From NCBI GenBank assembly GCA_013339895.1, contig JABACO010000002.1, positions 3,624,084 through 3,688,083 of the forward strand: a stretch of DNA of 64,000 nt, in the 5' to 3' direction. The notes beneath the pieces are model-generated. The model was not told where the DNA came from. It searched no databases and saw only the letters and a list, made by a program, of their open reading frames with translations. Positions 9,644-20,546 of this stretch are shown here, piece by piece. The translations under genes were made by a program, and so were the position numbers. The stretch comes from Ephydatia muelleri. Its lineage: Eukaryota > Porifera > Demospongiae > Spongillida > Spongillidae. The first letter of the stretch is position 1, and each line of letters opens with the position of its first letter.

Positions 9644-12070
9644 GGTGGATGAGGAGGATGGGGAGGAGGAGAGAGGCCTAGGGAGGAAGTATGGCTACCC
9701 CACTGTGCCAGGTGAGGTGGATTATAGGGTAAGGTGTGGAGTGGTGAGGGTGGAGTGGTGATGGTGGAGTGGAGGGTGGAGTGGTGATGGTGGAGTGATG
9801 ATGGTGGAGTGGTTAGGGTGGAGTGATGAGGGTGGAGTGATGAGGGTGGAGTGGTGATGGTGGAGTGATGAGGGTGGTGTGATGTGGGTAGGGTACATTC
9901 ATCTCTGCATTGACCTCTGAATTGATGCATGTTCTTCCACATCTTCACCTCTTCATTGATGCATGACCTTCCAAACCTTCACCTCTTCATTGATGCATTT
10001 TTTCCATACTTCACCTCTTCATTGATGCATGTCCTTCCATACCTTCACCTCTTCATTGATGCATGTCCTTCCATACCTTCACCTCTTCATTGATGCATGT
10101 CCTTCCATACCTTCACCTCTTCATTGATGCATGTCCTTCCATACCTTCACCTCTTCATTGATGCATGTCCTTCCACACCTTCACCTCTTCATTGATGCAT
10201 GTCCTTCCATACCTTCACCTCTTCATTGATGCATGTCCTTCCATACCTTCACCTCTTCATTGATGCATGTCCTTCCATACCTTCACCTCTTCATTGATGC
10301 ATGTCCTTCCATACCTTCACCTCTTCATTGATGCATGTCCTTCCATACCTTCACCTCTTCATTGATGCATGTCCTTCCATACCTTCCCCTCTGCATTGAT
10401 GCATGTCCTTCCATACCTTCACCTCTGCATTGATGCATGTCCTTCCATACCTTCACTTCTTCATTGATGCATGTCCTTCCATACCTTCATCTCTTCATTG
10501 ATGCATGTCCTTCCATACCTTCACCTCTTCATTGATGCATGTCCTTCCATACCTTCCCCTCTGCATTGATGCATGTCCTTCCATACCTTCACCTCTGCAT
10601 TGATGCATGTCCTTCCATACCTTCACCTCTTCATTGATGCATGTCCTTCCAAACCCTCCCCTCTGCATTGATGCATGTCCTTCCACACCTTCAGGACCTT
10701 CTACCTGTGGAAAAAAGAAACATACCTTTTCCTGAAGGAAGTGAATTTGCACCTACAGAGAAGCTTGGTATGTGAGTCTGTGTGTGTTAATGTGTGAATC
10801 TGTGTGCATGTGTTTAAACTGTTGTATACTGCATGTTTTGTGGTGCAGTACTCTTACATATTTCCCATCAGCACTGTACATGTTGTGGTGTCTCTCCACT
10901 CCTCATCTTCCCTCCTCCTCTTCCCCTCCCTCCTCCTCTTCCCCTCCCTCCTCCCCCTCCTCCTCCTCTATAGCTGCTGGTGCTTTGCTATCAGGCACTC
11001 CCCTAGACTCTCAGAAGAACAGTTTTGGCCTCACCCTCTCCACCTATCCATTCAATGGCATTGTGGGTGTGTCCACAGTGTCGGACGATGACACCTGGAT
11101 TAACAGGAGTCAGTTGGAGCCAAACATGGAGGGGATACCTTGTTCATTGTCCGTTTCCTCCTCCCCAGTCCCATCTCCCGTTTTCGTGTCCATGCATGAG
11201 ATAGCTTACAAGTTCTTTTGGGAGAAAGGACTGGAGTCCCCGAGAAGTAACCCTGTAAGCCATGTCTCTGTGTACATGTATGTGTGTCTGTGGGGTGGGG
11301 GAAGGGGTGTGTCTGTGGGGTGAGGGAAGGGGTGTGCACATACATGTATGTGTGTGTGTATGTATAACGCATGATGGCATCATGGTGTATGTATTTATAA
11401 TGTACAGTATGTTAGTGTGTATGTGTGTGTGTAAAGAGGTCCCACTTGAATATTGTTCATTTGCAACACTCTCTCCCTCCCCTCCCTCCCTCCCCCTCCC
11501 TCCTTCCCCCTCCCCTCCCTCCCTTCCCCCTCCATCTCTCCCTCCTCCCCCTCCCATCTCTCCCTCCCTCCATCCCTCCATCCCTCCCTTCCTCCTCCCT
11601 CCCTCCCTCCCTCCTTCCCTTCCTCCCGCCCTCCCTTCCCCCCTCCATCCCTCCCTTCCCCCCTCCATCTCTCCCTCCTCCCCTCCCATCTCTCCCTCCC
11701 TCCCTTTCTTCCCTCCCTTTCTCCCTCCCTCCCTCCCTCCCTCCCTCCCTCTCCTCCCTCCCTCCTTCCCTCCCTCCCTCCCTCCCCTCCCTCCCTCATT
11801 CCAACTCCACCCCTCCCAGAATGATACAGTAGCTGTTAGGTCACTCCTAGCTGGTCCGGGCAGCGTGAATGCCTTCACCACCTTTGTGAAGACCCGGGTG
11901 ACATGTTCCTCTAGTACCGGGTGACATGTTCCTCCAGTACCGGGTGACATGTTCCTCCAGTACCGGGTGACATGTTCCTCCAGTACCGGGTGACATGTTC
12001 CTCCAGTACCGGGAACATGAATGACCTGCCTTACTACTATGACAACCTACGTAAGGATGAGGGGACCAAG

Positions 12071-12106
<36 letters not shown>

Positions 12107-12600
12107 GGCACACCTCTCTGTATGCTTGACAACATGTACTCTATACATGTACTTTCAGTTTTGCTTTCTGATTCATAAGTTTGGCTCATACTACGTATGT
12201 ACAGGTACTTGATATAGATTGTTATGAAACAAATATAACTTACATGTACATGTGATTCCATTTAGAGAGCACCTTTCTTGTTAAAAGTGGCTCTTTTGAT
12301 GGCTCGCAGCCATCTCAGATGCACCTATATGGCGTCTTCACCTCACCAAGGTAACGTTTTCTTACATTTTGGGTTTTGTGACCGAATAGAATTGCAAGAA
12401 CAACTTGATATTTCAGTCTTATTATATTCCTCTCTCACCCACGCCTCCCCTATACCAATGATGGTAGCTTTGGTCCTGTGGGATCTGCAGTGTGTGTCTT
12501 TAACTATGTGACCATGGCCAACGTTTTCCACACGTCTAGCTTTGTGGTCCGGGACACCACCACTCTCGTCTTCAACTCGGCTACTGGTGCGTCTGTGGAC
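9644..12600 (+). CDS. Sema-domain protein (semaphorin/plexin superfamily), partial
   Basis: Exons 9644-9711, 10974-11254, 11820-12050, 12266-12350 and 12468-12600 have canonical acceptors and donors. The phases agree (1, 0, then 1 for exon 3 without its repeat, then 2, 0). Motifs in family order: ALLSGTPLDSQ; FVSMHEIAYKFFWEKGLE (cf. VYFFFRE); NDTVAVRSLL...FTTFVKTRVTCSSSTG (cf. WTTFLKARLxCS); LPYYYDNLQSTF; HLYGVFTSP; GSAVCVFNYVTMANVF (cf. GSAVCxF). No start, PSI domain or membrane segment is visible; upstream and downstream exons are missing or lost in repeats. Known role: extracellular guidance and adhesion ligands or receptors. Exon 3 contains a 23-bp tandem repeat whose extra copies shift the frame in this assembly, so it is either a broken copy or an assembly artefact. 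Confidence 0.75.
9715..9895 (+). repeat. Minisatellite, ggtggagtgatgagg-type units
   Basis: Irregular 10-20 bp units right behind the sema donor site at 9,712. Confidence 0.85.
9900..10692 (+). repeat. Minisatellite, 34-bp unit (cttcacctcttcattgatgc...)
   Basis: About 23 highly similar units inside an intron of the sema gene. Contiguous units, no spacers. Confidence 0.93.
11465..11812 (+). repeat. Polypyrimidine tract, (CCCT/CCTCC)n
   Basis: About 350 bases of almost pure C/T directly before the acceptor at 11,819. It acts as an extreme polypyrimidine tract and could form triplex or G-rich structures on the other strand. Confidence 0.95.
11894..12011 (+). repeat. Exonic 23-bp tandem repeat, five units
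   Basis: Unit cgggtgacatgttcctccag plus tac, five head-to-tail copies inside sema exon 3; the first differs by one base. One unit encodes RVTCSSST of the sema core. Four extra units add 92 bases. Confidence 0.92.
12074..12107 (+). repeat. Poly-G run of over 30 bases
   Basis: Mononucleotide G run in the intron after sema exon 3; length in the assembly is unreliable. Confidence 0.95.
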
Positions 12601-12617
12601 GTAAGTGGATGCACAGA

Positions 12618-12742
12618 AATATGATGTACGCATGCCAATGTGTGTGGGGGCATGCCAATGTGTGTAGGGGCGTGTGTATGTGTGTGGGGGCATGCCAATG
12701 TGTGTATGTGTGTGGGGGCGTGTGTATGTGTGTGGATCTCTG
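12618..12742 (+). repeat. Short minisatellite (catgccaatgtgtgtggggg)
   Basis: About five imperfect units right after the sema donor at 12,601. Confidence 0.85.
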
Positions 12743-12784
12743 TGAGTTCTTCATAGGCCCTATAAATTTGTTCACATACCCGCT

Positions 12785-12850
12785 ACTAGATACATTACCT
12801 TATGACATTCCTGTGTGGACAGCGAGTGGCGTAATGATGGTGAAGAGGGG
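12785..12850 (+). repeat. Repeat family A, partial copy
   Basis: Keeps only the cattcctgtgtggacagcgag core of the unit and the following gatggtgaagaggg. Confidence 0.5.
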
Positions 12851-13027
12851 TGGGTGTGATGTCTCCTCACTTATCCCTCCTCCCCTCCTCAACCCCTCCC
12901 CCTCACTTTCTACTTCTATCCCTCCACTCCTTCCTCTCCTCCCCTCCTCTCCTCCCCCTCCTCCCCCTTCACCAGGATGGCCCTGTTACTGGGTTTAATA
13001 AGTAAAGTTGCATGCATGATGCACAAA

Positions 13028-14075
13028 TAAGCAAACTCATGTACATGTACACACACATGCATATACATGAAGACACATACACACACATGTACATATACAC
13101 ACATGCATATACATGAAGACACATACACACACATGTACATGTACACACACATGAAGACACATACATGTACACACACATGTACATGTACACACACATGCAT
13201 ATACATGAAGACACATACACACACATGTACATGTACACACACATGCATATACATGAAGACATATACACACACATGTACATGTACATACACATGTACACAC
13301 ACATGCATATACATGAAGACACATACACACACATGTACATGTACACACACATGCATATACATGAAGACACATACACACACATGTACATATACACACATGC
13401 ATATACATGAAGACACATACACACACATGTACATGTACACACACATGCATATACATGAAGACACATACACACACATGTACATGTACACACACATGCATAT
13501 ACATGAAGACACATACACACACATGTACATGTACACACACATGCATATACATGAAGACATATACACACACATGTACATGTACATACACATGTACACACAC
13601 ATGCATATACATGAAGACACATACACACACATGTACATGTACACACACATGCATATACATGAAGACACATACACACACATGTACATATACACACATGCAT
13701 ATACATGAAGACACATACACACACATGTACATGTACACACACATGCATATACATGAAGACACATACACACACATGTACATGTACACACACATGCATATAC
13801 ATGAAGACACATACACACACATGTACATGTACACACACATGCATATACATGAAGACATATACACACACATGTACATGTACATACACATGCATATACATGA
13901 AGACACATACACAGACATGTACATGTACACACACATGCATATACATGAAGACACATACACACACATGTACATGTACACACACATGCATATACATGAAGAC
14001 ACATACACACACATGTACATGTACACACACATGCATATACATAAAGACACATACATACACATGTACAGTACATAC
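13028..14075 (+). repeat. Higher-order minisatellite, about 50-bp monomers in about 298-bp blocks
   Basis: Monomers of gaagacacatacacacacatg plus tacatgtacacacacatgca type. Variant monomers recur at fixed distance: gacatatacac at 13,258, 13,556 and 13,853; the short catatacacacatgc variant near 13,087, 13,381 and 13,679. This shows three rounds of a roughly six-monomer block. All three frames are open on both strands for over 1 kb, with Thr/His or Cys/Val periodicity; this is repeat composition, not protein. Confidence 0.93.
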
Positions 14076-14170
14076 ATACATGCGCACGCATTCACATGCA
14101 CACAGGTACACCACCTAATGTTGTCCTTTCCCTCCCCCTACCCCCCTCACACACATACTCTAACCCAAAA

Positions 14171-14545
14171 GGTCACTGATGTGTGCATCTCAAATGGAAT
14201 GGCCTGGAGCCCGGGCAACACCAAGATGTACCACATGGACAGCGGCCTGAGGAAACTGTGGTCCTTCAACGTTGATGACGTGACCAGCTGCCTCACCAAC
14301 AGGCAGGTGTGTTGGTTGACTTACACAACAAGGGGGTGGGTATCCCGGACGCCATGTGCACGGACAGCGAGGGGAGGTTGTGAAGGGCGGGGCTCTTTGG
14401 AGCCACCATTGTCCTGGTGGGACCCAGCCACAGGAGAGCTGTTGGCCACGATGGAGTTCCCAGCCCCTCACATGACGTCATGCTGCTTCAGGGGGGAGGG
14501 GGGGTGGGGGTTTTGGTGGGGGTGGTTGGGGTGGGTGGGGTCCAG
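14171..14545 (+). pseudogene. Regucalcin-like (SMP-30 family) relic, copy 2
   Basis: After an acceptor-like ccaaaag comes VTDVCISNGMAWSPGNTKMY HMDSGLRKLWSFNVDDVTSCLTNRQV, a textbook SMP-30 segment. It continues in other frames as DLHNKGVGIPDAMCTDSEGRL, then WDPATGELLATMEFPAPHMTSCCF. Relative to the family there is a frame change at caggtgtgttgg (shared with copy 1), a stop in place of the Trp codon after EGRL, and another change near gtcctggtgggaccc (also shared). The shared defects imply that damage preceded the duplication, or that a shared assembly or polymorphism effect is present. Confidence 0.82.
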
Positions 14546-14599
14546 ACTTTAGGTGGATGTTTGTCCTACACTGCATTTACTTAATGAAACATGTTTCTG

Positions 14600-14800
14600 T
14601 AGATGGCCTCTTGCCTCTAAATAAAATCATGGTGTTTACAGTGCTAGAGGTATCTAGGCAGGCCATTTTGTTATCTGTAGTGCCCACAGATTCAATGCAA
14701 TAAAACAGCCCTGAGGTTAGGCCATTATGTTATCTGTGGTCACTTCAAGAGGCTGATTGGTTGTTGTGTGGAAACAGCATCCTTATTGGTAACCATAGTG
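14600..14800 (+). repeat. Repeat family B, copy 3
   Basis: Same order as copy 2: AATAAA, gtgctagaggtatctaggca, aataaaacagccctgagg, gtaaccatagtgattcacc. Directly 3' of regucalcin relic 2. Confidence 0.75.
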
Positions 14801-15129
14801 ATTCACCTTTCCTGCGTGGGAGGTGAGGGGAGGGAAGTCTACTTTTGAGAGGGGCCTTGGTCCTTTGTACAAAGGGAAGGGAGGAATTATATGGTAACCA
14901 TGGTGAATGTGATTCACCTAATAGGCCACAGTTCTGGTGTGTAGGAGGTGGCTAGGGGGAGGGTCAGAAGGGGAGAAGGTCCTTTTTAAGGTGGGATGGG
15001 ATTTGGAGGAGAGATGGGGTGGGGAGGGCTAGGGTGAGGAGGAGGGAGGCTTGGCTGAAGGAAGGGTATCTTATTGCAGAACCCTTTGTGTGTAATGGGT
15101 GTTAATTAGATACATATTTCATGACAGAC

Positions 15130-15285
15130 TGGCTCTTGTTCTATTTGAAGCCCTCTACTGATTTGGTCACACGTGAACCAAGTCTCAATTGATGGCTGAC
15201 AAGCCTCTCAACATCGCTACCAGATACTTCACCATCTTTCCTGATCACATTATTCCTGTGGGGACTGTGAGCGGTGTGGTGATGG
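15130..15285 (+). repeat. Repeat family A, copy at 15.1 kb
   Basis: atggctgacaagcctctcaa, then tttcctgatcacattattcc and a gtgagcgg donor-like end. Confidence 0.7.
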
Positions 15286-15429
15286 GGAGGAGGTGAGGGT
15301 GTGGACTTTTAGTACTCTGATGTCTCCCCTCCTCCCCATCACATCCTCCCTCCTCCTTTCCCTCCACTCCTCCCCCTCCTCATATCCTCTCATCCCCCTT
15401 ATAAGACTTGGCATCCTAAACATGTTTCT

Positions 15430-15570
15430 GTAGATGACCTCTTGCCTCTAAATAAAATCATGGTGTTTACAGTGCTAGAGGTATCTAGGCAGGCCATTTT
15501 GTTATCTGTAGTAGTAATGAGTGCACACAGATTCAATGCAATAAAACAGCCCTGAGGTTTGGCTATGCAT
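15430..15570 (+). repeat. Repeat family B, copy 4
   Basis: acctcttgcctctaaataaaa through the aataaaacagccctgagg block, then diverges. Confidence 0.75.
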
Positions 15571-16057
15571 TTTGACAACTGGTGGTGAAGCTTCGCCTGT
15601 GCAGACTGGCAACTTCATTGAAACAACATTTTTACTACATCCACATCCAACATAACTGATAACACCAACCACATATATCATAATCACTAAACGAACCACA
15701 CTCAGAGCAGGGACCAACTTGCAACAACTACTTTGGATTTTAACCTAATTTATTTAGAGGTGGTGGGCCCACATCATCAAGAGAAAAAAACCTCACTTTG
15801 TGAGGAAAAACCGTCTTACACACTGCTCTGGACACCACAACGCATACGAATAACACGTTCCTCATGTGATCATTAAGGAACAATCTGCCTCACATTAACA
15901 TTCAATGCATACAGAGGCATTTCATCCCCCACACATACCCAAGCCACCCGGCCGGGATACACGCAATCTGCCCATTCATAAACCAGCCATCTGGCTGGAC
16001 ACAACATTCAAACTATCTGAGGTTCACAGACATGTGCGCACTGACTGATTTTCTTCC
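15571..16057. other. Gene-free stretch
   Basis: No coding evidence. Contains tcactttgtgaggaaaaacc-type unique sequence. Confidence 0.4.
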
Positions 16058-16262
16058 TGCTCACATCACCTTATACCTCTACCTCCATGTGGTCACATCA
16101 CCTTATACCTCTACCTCCACGTTGTCACATCACCTTGTACCTCTACTTCCATGTGGTCACATCACCTTGTACCTCTACTTCCACGTGGTCACATCACGTG
16201 CTGTACACCCACTCACATCACCTTATATCCCTCTACCTCCACATGGTCACATCACGTGCTGT
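16058..16262 (+). repeat. Tandem repeat, about 32-bp unit (cacatcaccttatacctcta...)
   Basis: Six or so units with gtggtcacatcac spacings, degenerating at the 3' end. Confidence 0.85.
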
Positions 16263-16339
16263 ACAACCAATCACCTACGGAGGGAGCATACATTTAGTTT
16301 CTGTCTACGTTCAACCAACAGAAACGTGTTTAAATTGTT

Positions 16340-16960
16340 ATGACCATACTTCGTAAGATGGACACTTATGTGTCACTTTTAAATTGTTAGTTTGTAAGAT
16401 GGACACTTAAGTGTATTAAGTGTCACTTTTAAATGGTTATGGCCATACTTTGTAAGATGGACCTTAAGTGTATTAAGTGTCACTTTTTAATTGTTAATTT
16501 GTAAGATGGACACTTAAGTGTATTAAGTGTCACTTTTAAATTGTTATGACCATTACCTTGTAAGATGGACACTTAAGTGTCACTTTTATATTTTGTAAGA
16601 TGGACACTTAAAGTGTATTAAGTGTCACTTTTAAATTGTTGTTTTGTAAGATGGACATCACTTTTAAATTGTTAGTTTGTAAGATGGACACTTAAGTGTA
16701 TTAAGTGTCACTTTCAAATTGTTATTTTGTAAGATGGACGCTTAAGTGTATTAAGTGTCACTTTTAAATTGTTATTTTGTAAGATGGACACTTAAGTGTA
16801 TTAAGTGTCACTTTTAAATTGTTATGACCATACCTTGTAAACACTTAAGTGTATTAAGTGCCACTTTGACCATAACATGTAACATATGACAATACCTTGT
16901 AAGATGAACACTTTAGTGTCACTTTAAAATTGTTGCTTTCCTACCTTGTAAGATGGACAC
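16340..16960 (+). repeat. Palindromic satellite block 1 (gtaagatggacacttaagtg)
   Basis: About 12 units of about 50-60 bp. Each holds acacttaagtgtattaagtg, so every unit can form a small hairpin. Reverse-complement units reappear at 17,625-17,805. Confidence 0.9.
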
Positions 16961-17624
16961 TTAATTGTATGTGTGCGCATGGTGTGTTTGTTAGTTGTGC
17001 TATATCTTATGACATGTCACGTATTGAGATTGCATTAAGAGGCATTGAAGGAGTGAATGCAATCCAGTTGAAGGATAAAAGTGCGCATACCATGCAAGCC
17101 TGTGTCTGGAAGGCCAAGTAGGACCAGCAAGCAGTACACACTTGATTTCCTGAGCTGAGGGTGCAAGTGGGAAGGAGGGGGGATAGTGTGATCCCTTTTT
17201 GCTAGCATCTGGTGGTGAGTGCTGGAAGGGAACTTTGTTATGTTCCACAGGTGTAATGCATGCAAGGAAGTGACAGTTAGGCTTGGTTTTTGCCTTTAGA
17301 TGGGGATATTCCACAAGGATTCTCCATAACAGGGGGAGGGAAAACCCTTTTTGAAAATAATGTAGCTAGGATCCTGCTCAGAAAAAACATGTAGCCAGTA
17401 AGTTCTGATTGCAGTGCATGTATACTGGCACCAATTAGTGCTCATTTGAGACTCCAGTGTTAATCATACCCATGTGGAAGATTACAGTTCAGCATCTAAT
17501 ATACTTATAAGTTGGCTTTGGGATGGTGTGTGGTTGTGTGTGTATGCTTTTGTTTTATATCTTGGTGACTAATCAAACCAGTCAGAAAATACATGTAGCC
17601 AGTCACGTACATTTAATACAATAA

Positions 17625-17805
17625 AGTGTCCATCTTACAAGGTAGAAAAACAACAATATAAAAGTGACACTTAATACACTTAAGTATTCATCTCACAAGG
17701 TATGATCATCTTACAAGGTATGGTCATAACAATTTAAGGGACACTTAATGCACTTAACTGTCCATCTTACAATTTAATATAATACACTTAAGTATCCATG
17801 ATGTG
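17625..17805 (-). repeat. Palindromic satellite block 2, inverted
   Basis: Reverse-complement units (tgtccatcttacaaggta, cacttaatacacttaagta) of the 16.34-16.96 kb block. The two blocks bracket about 660 bp of unique sequence in foldback style. No convincing gene is seen in that unique part. Confidence 0.88.
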
Positions 17806-18017
17806 GTGGAACAAGTAGCATGCATCCATGGGTGGCCTTGTAGTGGCGTGGGTGTCCCAACATGAAGGGGACACCCACGTTACCCATGCCAGTTTAAACT
17901 GCTAAATACGTTTCCGCAGGGAAATCCATTGTGGTCAATGAATTTAATCAGTGAGTACAGTGATTAATGCCGGATAAAAGCGCTTGCCCGGATTACTGAA
18001 CTCTATTCTGTATTGCC

Positions 18018-18638
18018 ATGGCATTTTTATTCCCCCTCGTCGAGGTTATAATTGAAGCGTGTGCAGCTGCGGCAGAAGTCGCTACTGAAGCTGCCGCTAT
18101 AGCAGGAGAGGCCGGGACAATAGCAGGAGAGGCCGGGACAATAGCAGGAGAGGCCGGGACAATAGCAGGAGAGGCCGGGACAATAGCAGGAGAGGCCGGG
18201 ACTATAGCAGGAGAAACGGGGACAATAGCGGGAGAAGTTGGAACAGCGGTAGGGGAAGGTGTGGTCGGTGCAGAAGTGGCAGATATGGCTGGTGTGACAG
18301 AAATGGCTGAAGCTCCTATGATCGAAAGTACAACATCCGAAGCAACGATTCAGAATTTTATTCAACAAAACCCGTTCGGTCAAAGACTCTGGAGTTTTGC
18401 TAAATGGGCAGCGAAGAACACCGCCGAGGCTGGTCTCATTTATGGATTTATGTACGGTTTAAACAAGGCGGTTGCTATGACCTCTAAGAAATCAGCCAAA
18501 AAAATGCCTCTCTCTGTTTATCTCAAACTGGTCAAAGACAACTTTGAACGGACTCTCCATATTCCTTGGACTGATGAGCTGGAAAAGGAAGCCGCGGATG
18601 GAGCACGTGGTTTCCCATGGATTGATGCCGATAAATAG
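18018..18638 (+). CDS. Intronless Ala/Gly-repeat protein, 206 aa, unknown function
   Basis: ATG in a good context (ttgccATGG) with a hydrophobic start, MAFLFPLVEVIIEACAAAAE. Residues 27-75 are about seven tandem heptads of the TIAGEAG type, encoded by a 21-bp repeat (gggacaatagcaggagaggc plus c). Residues 76-105 are acidic and small; residues 118-150 include LWSFAKWAAKNTAEAGLIYG FMYG, a plausible membrane or amphipathic segment; then a basic KKSAKKM and a well-mixed C-terminus (LSVYLKLVKDNFERTLHIPW). Codons outside the repeat look normal, and the stop is TAG-type at 18,636. I do not recognise the family. It may be a host membrane-associated protein; a viral-capsid-like alternative was considered and not supported. 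Confidence 0.55.
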   Translation: MAFLFPLVEVIIEACAAAAEVATEAAAIAGEAGTIAGEAGTIAGEAGTIAGEAGTIAGEAGTIAGETGTIAGEVGTAVGEGVVGAEVADMAGVTEMAEAPMIESTTSEATIQNFIQQNPFGQRLWSFAKWAAKNTAEAGLIYGFMYGLNKAVAMTSKKSAKKMPLSVYLKLVKDNFERTLHIPWTDELEKEAADGARGFPWIDADK

Positions 18639-20546
18639 TTATGAATTGCCGTATACATGAATACATGCCATGAAGATCGAATTATCAGAGATAATATATA
18701 AAGGGATTGGAAACGAATCACGTGCGCCATAGACTAGAGCATTTTTAGCGCGCCCTATCCTTGCACGCGTGAATCCGTTATCGCACCTACGGTGACCAAA
18801 AAAGGGGGCGGAATTGTAGGCTTGAATTGTAGTCTTGAATGTCACAAGGTAATGAAACAAGTTTTCTCAAGTTTAAATAAAGTAGTCGATAGACGATCAA
18901 CTAAAGATTCATTAAACAATTATAGATTCGATTTTGCGCCATTTTTTAACCCAAAAATTAAAAAAAAATGGCCATTTTTTTACTTTGGGGGGAGAATTCG
19001 TCGATCTAGATAAACTGTCCACGTCATTATTTGTGTATTTACTACTCATAGTCTAGTATGTGCCCATCGCTATGTTGTTTGCGTATAGCATCTTCAGAAA
19101 CTTCGCTATGATGTTTTGGGTACCTTTACTCTCTGGGGGAGCCACGGCTTTTTGTTACGATGGTGGCTGGTTTTAATATATTATTATTGTAGAGCTATGT
19201 TGGTTGTGTGCCCATCACATGTTTTTAAAGGTAAACCACGTTCCAATCGTTCTGTAAATTTCTTCAAAGGTGACGGGCGGAAGAAGCTTCGGCACATTAA
19301 GAACGCGGAGAAAAGGCGGGGGGGGGGGGGGGAGGGGGTTTGGTCGTGGCAATTCCTCGCGCTCAAGTATATGTGCCTGTTACAGAAGGCCTAACCTTGT
19401 CCTTGCCTGTTCTATGAGGTCATATCTCTACAACCTTCTAAAGCTCCTGACCATGGTCATGATCAAGCTTCAGATCATACAGTAGTGAAATCACTCTCTG
19501 TCTCCTTCCCCTTGTCCCATTTCACTGGTGGCTTAGTACAATCATTGAGCATGCTGACTGAGAGAATATCAATGGTCACACTCCCTCCATCCTGGGTGAT
19601 CATATCTGATTGATCCCAGTCCTTTTCTATAGCGAAGTTGATAGAGCAAAGGAATCATGCAACAGTAATTGCAATGTGTCTGGTAATCAACAGTGACATG
19701 CAGTGGTCTGTTCACACTACACACAGGCAGTTTAGTGCTCATAATTTTTTGTTGCTGAGTGAACTACCAATACTGCTCAACTCCATTGACAATGGGTTTT
19801 TCTTATGCCAGTGCGTGGGTAAAAAAGATGAAGGCTGCCCAGCAAAAACCACACAGAAATCTAAAGGCCTGAGAAAAACGATTCAGTCCATATTATGTGT
19901 CTTTTATAAAATTCTAAGTGCAAACGGGGCCAATCAACACTAATCAACGCGCGCAATCCTCGAACGAATCCTTACAAGCGGTACGTGTACCAATCCCTCT
20001 ATATATTATCTCTGGATTTATAAATGAATAAATGTATTGCGCTGCGCGTGTAAAAAGACAGCACGAATAACCCATGCACGACACTGATTACATGGATTAT
20101 AATACATGCAAGGCATGGAGGACGCGACGCGTAGTAATATGGCTGGCTACATGTATATTATTTTGATGTTAGTGGAACAACATTAGCCTGATCTATCGCA
20201 GGGCGGATGTAGGGAGGGGGGGGGGGGGGGAGCCATTAACACCGGGTGTTTGCGGCCATATATCATCAAAGTATATGGCCGCAAACACCCGTGTTAATGT
20301 TAAATACAACATGTCCTACAGCGAGCTAAAATTTGTATTAAATGGCACATTATGTGTGCAGCCGAAATTCCACTTTTGGCTAAGTATAGGTGATAGCCGG
20401 ATTGAAATGGCTATGTCATGCCTTAGCAACGTACGTCCTTGACAACCAGAGCTAAGAAACGTGAGCTTCGCGGGTACAAAGGTGGAGTTCGACTTGTACT
20501 GGCACCATTTAAAAGCTTAATGAACTTCGCGGAAACAATCCCATAG
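18639..20546. other. Gene-poor stretch
   Basis: AT-rich and mixed sequence with a G run near 19,320 and another at 20,217-20,230. Short open frames only (for example 19,638-19,943 on +), without family resemblance or splice context. Nothing supported apart from the hairpin listed separately. Confidence 0.4.
20233..20301. repeat. Hairpin with about 30-bp arms
   Basis: cattaacaccgggtgtttgc and its continuation pair with gcaaacacccgtgttaatg across a short tatcatcaaag loop. Sits directly after a G run, possibly a small MITE remnant. Confidence 0.8.

Noticed and set aside
9900-10692. CRISPR-like array
   Set aside because: The 34-bp units are contiguous with no unique spacers, and the host is a eukaryote.
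10690-10770. Possible extra sema exon (DLLPVEKRNIPFPEGSEFAP)
   Set aside because: It has an acceptor and a donor, but its phase does not fit the neighbouring exons, which join each other directly in phase.
12916-14552. Long open frames on both strands (Cys/Val/Met- and Thr/His-rich, up to about 390 codons)
   Set aside because: They are readings of the 50-bp minisatellite; all frames are open at once and show only repeat periodicity.
18018-18638. Viral minor-capsid-like protein
   Set aside because: Only the Ala-rich N-terminus is suggestive; the length, C-terminus and neighbourhood give no support, and no other virus-like gene lies nearby.
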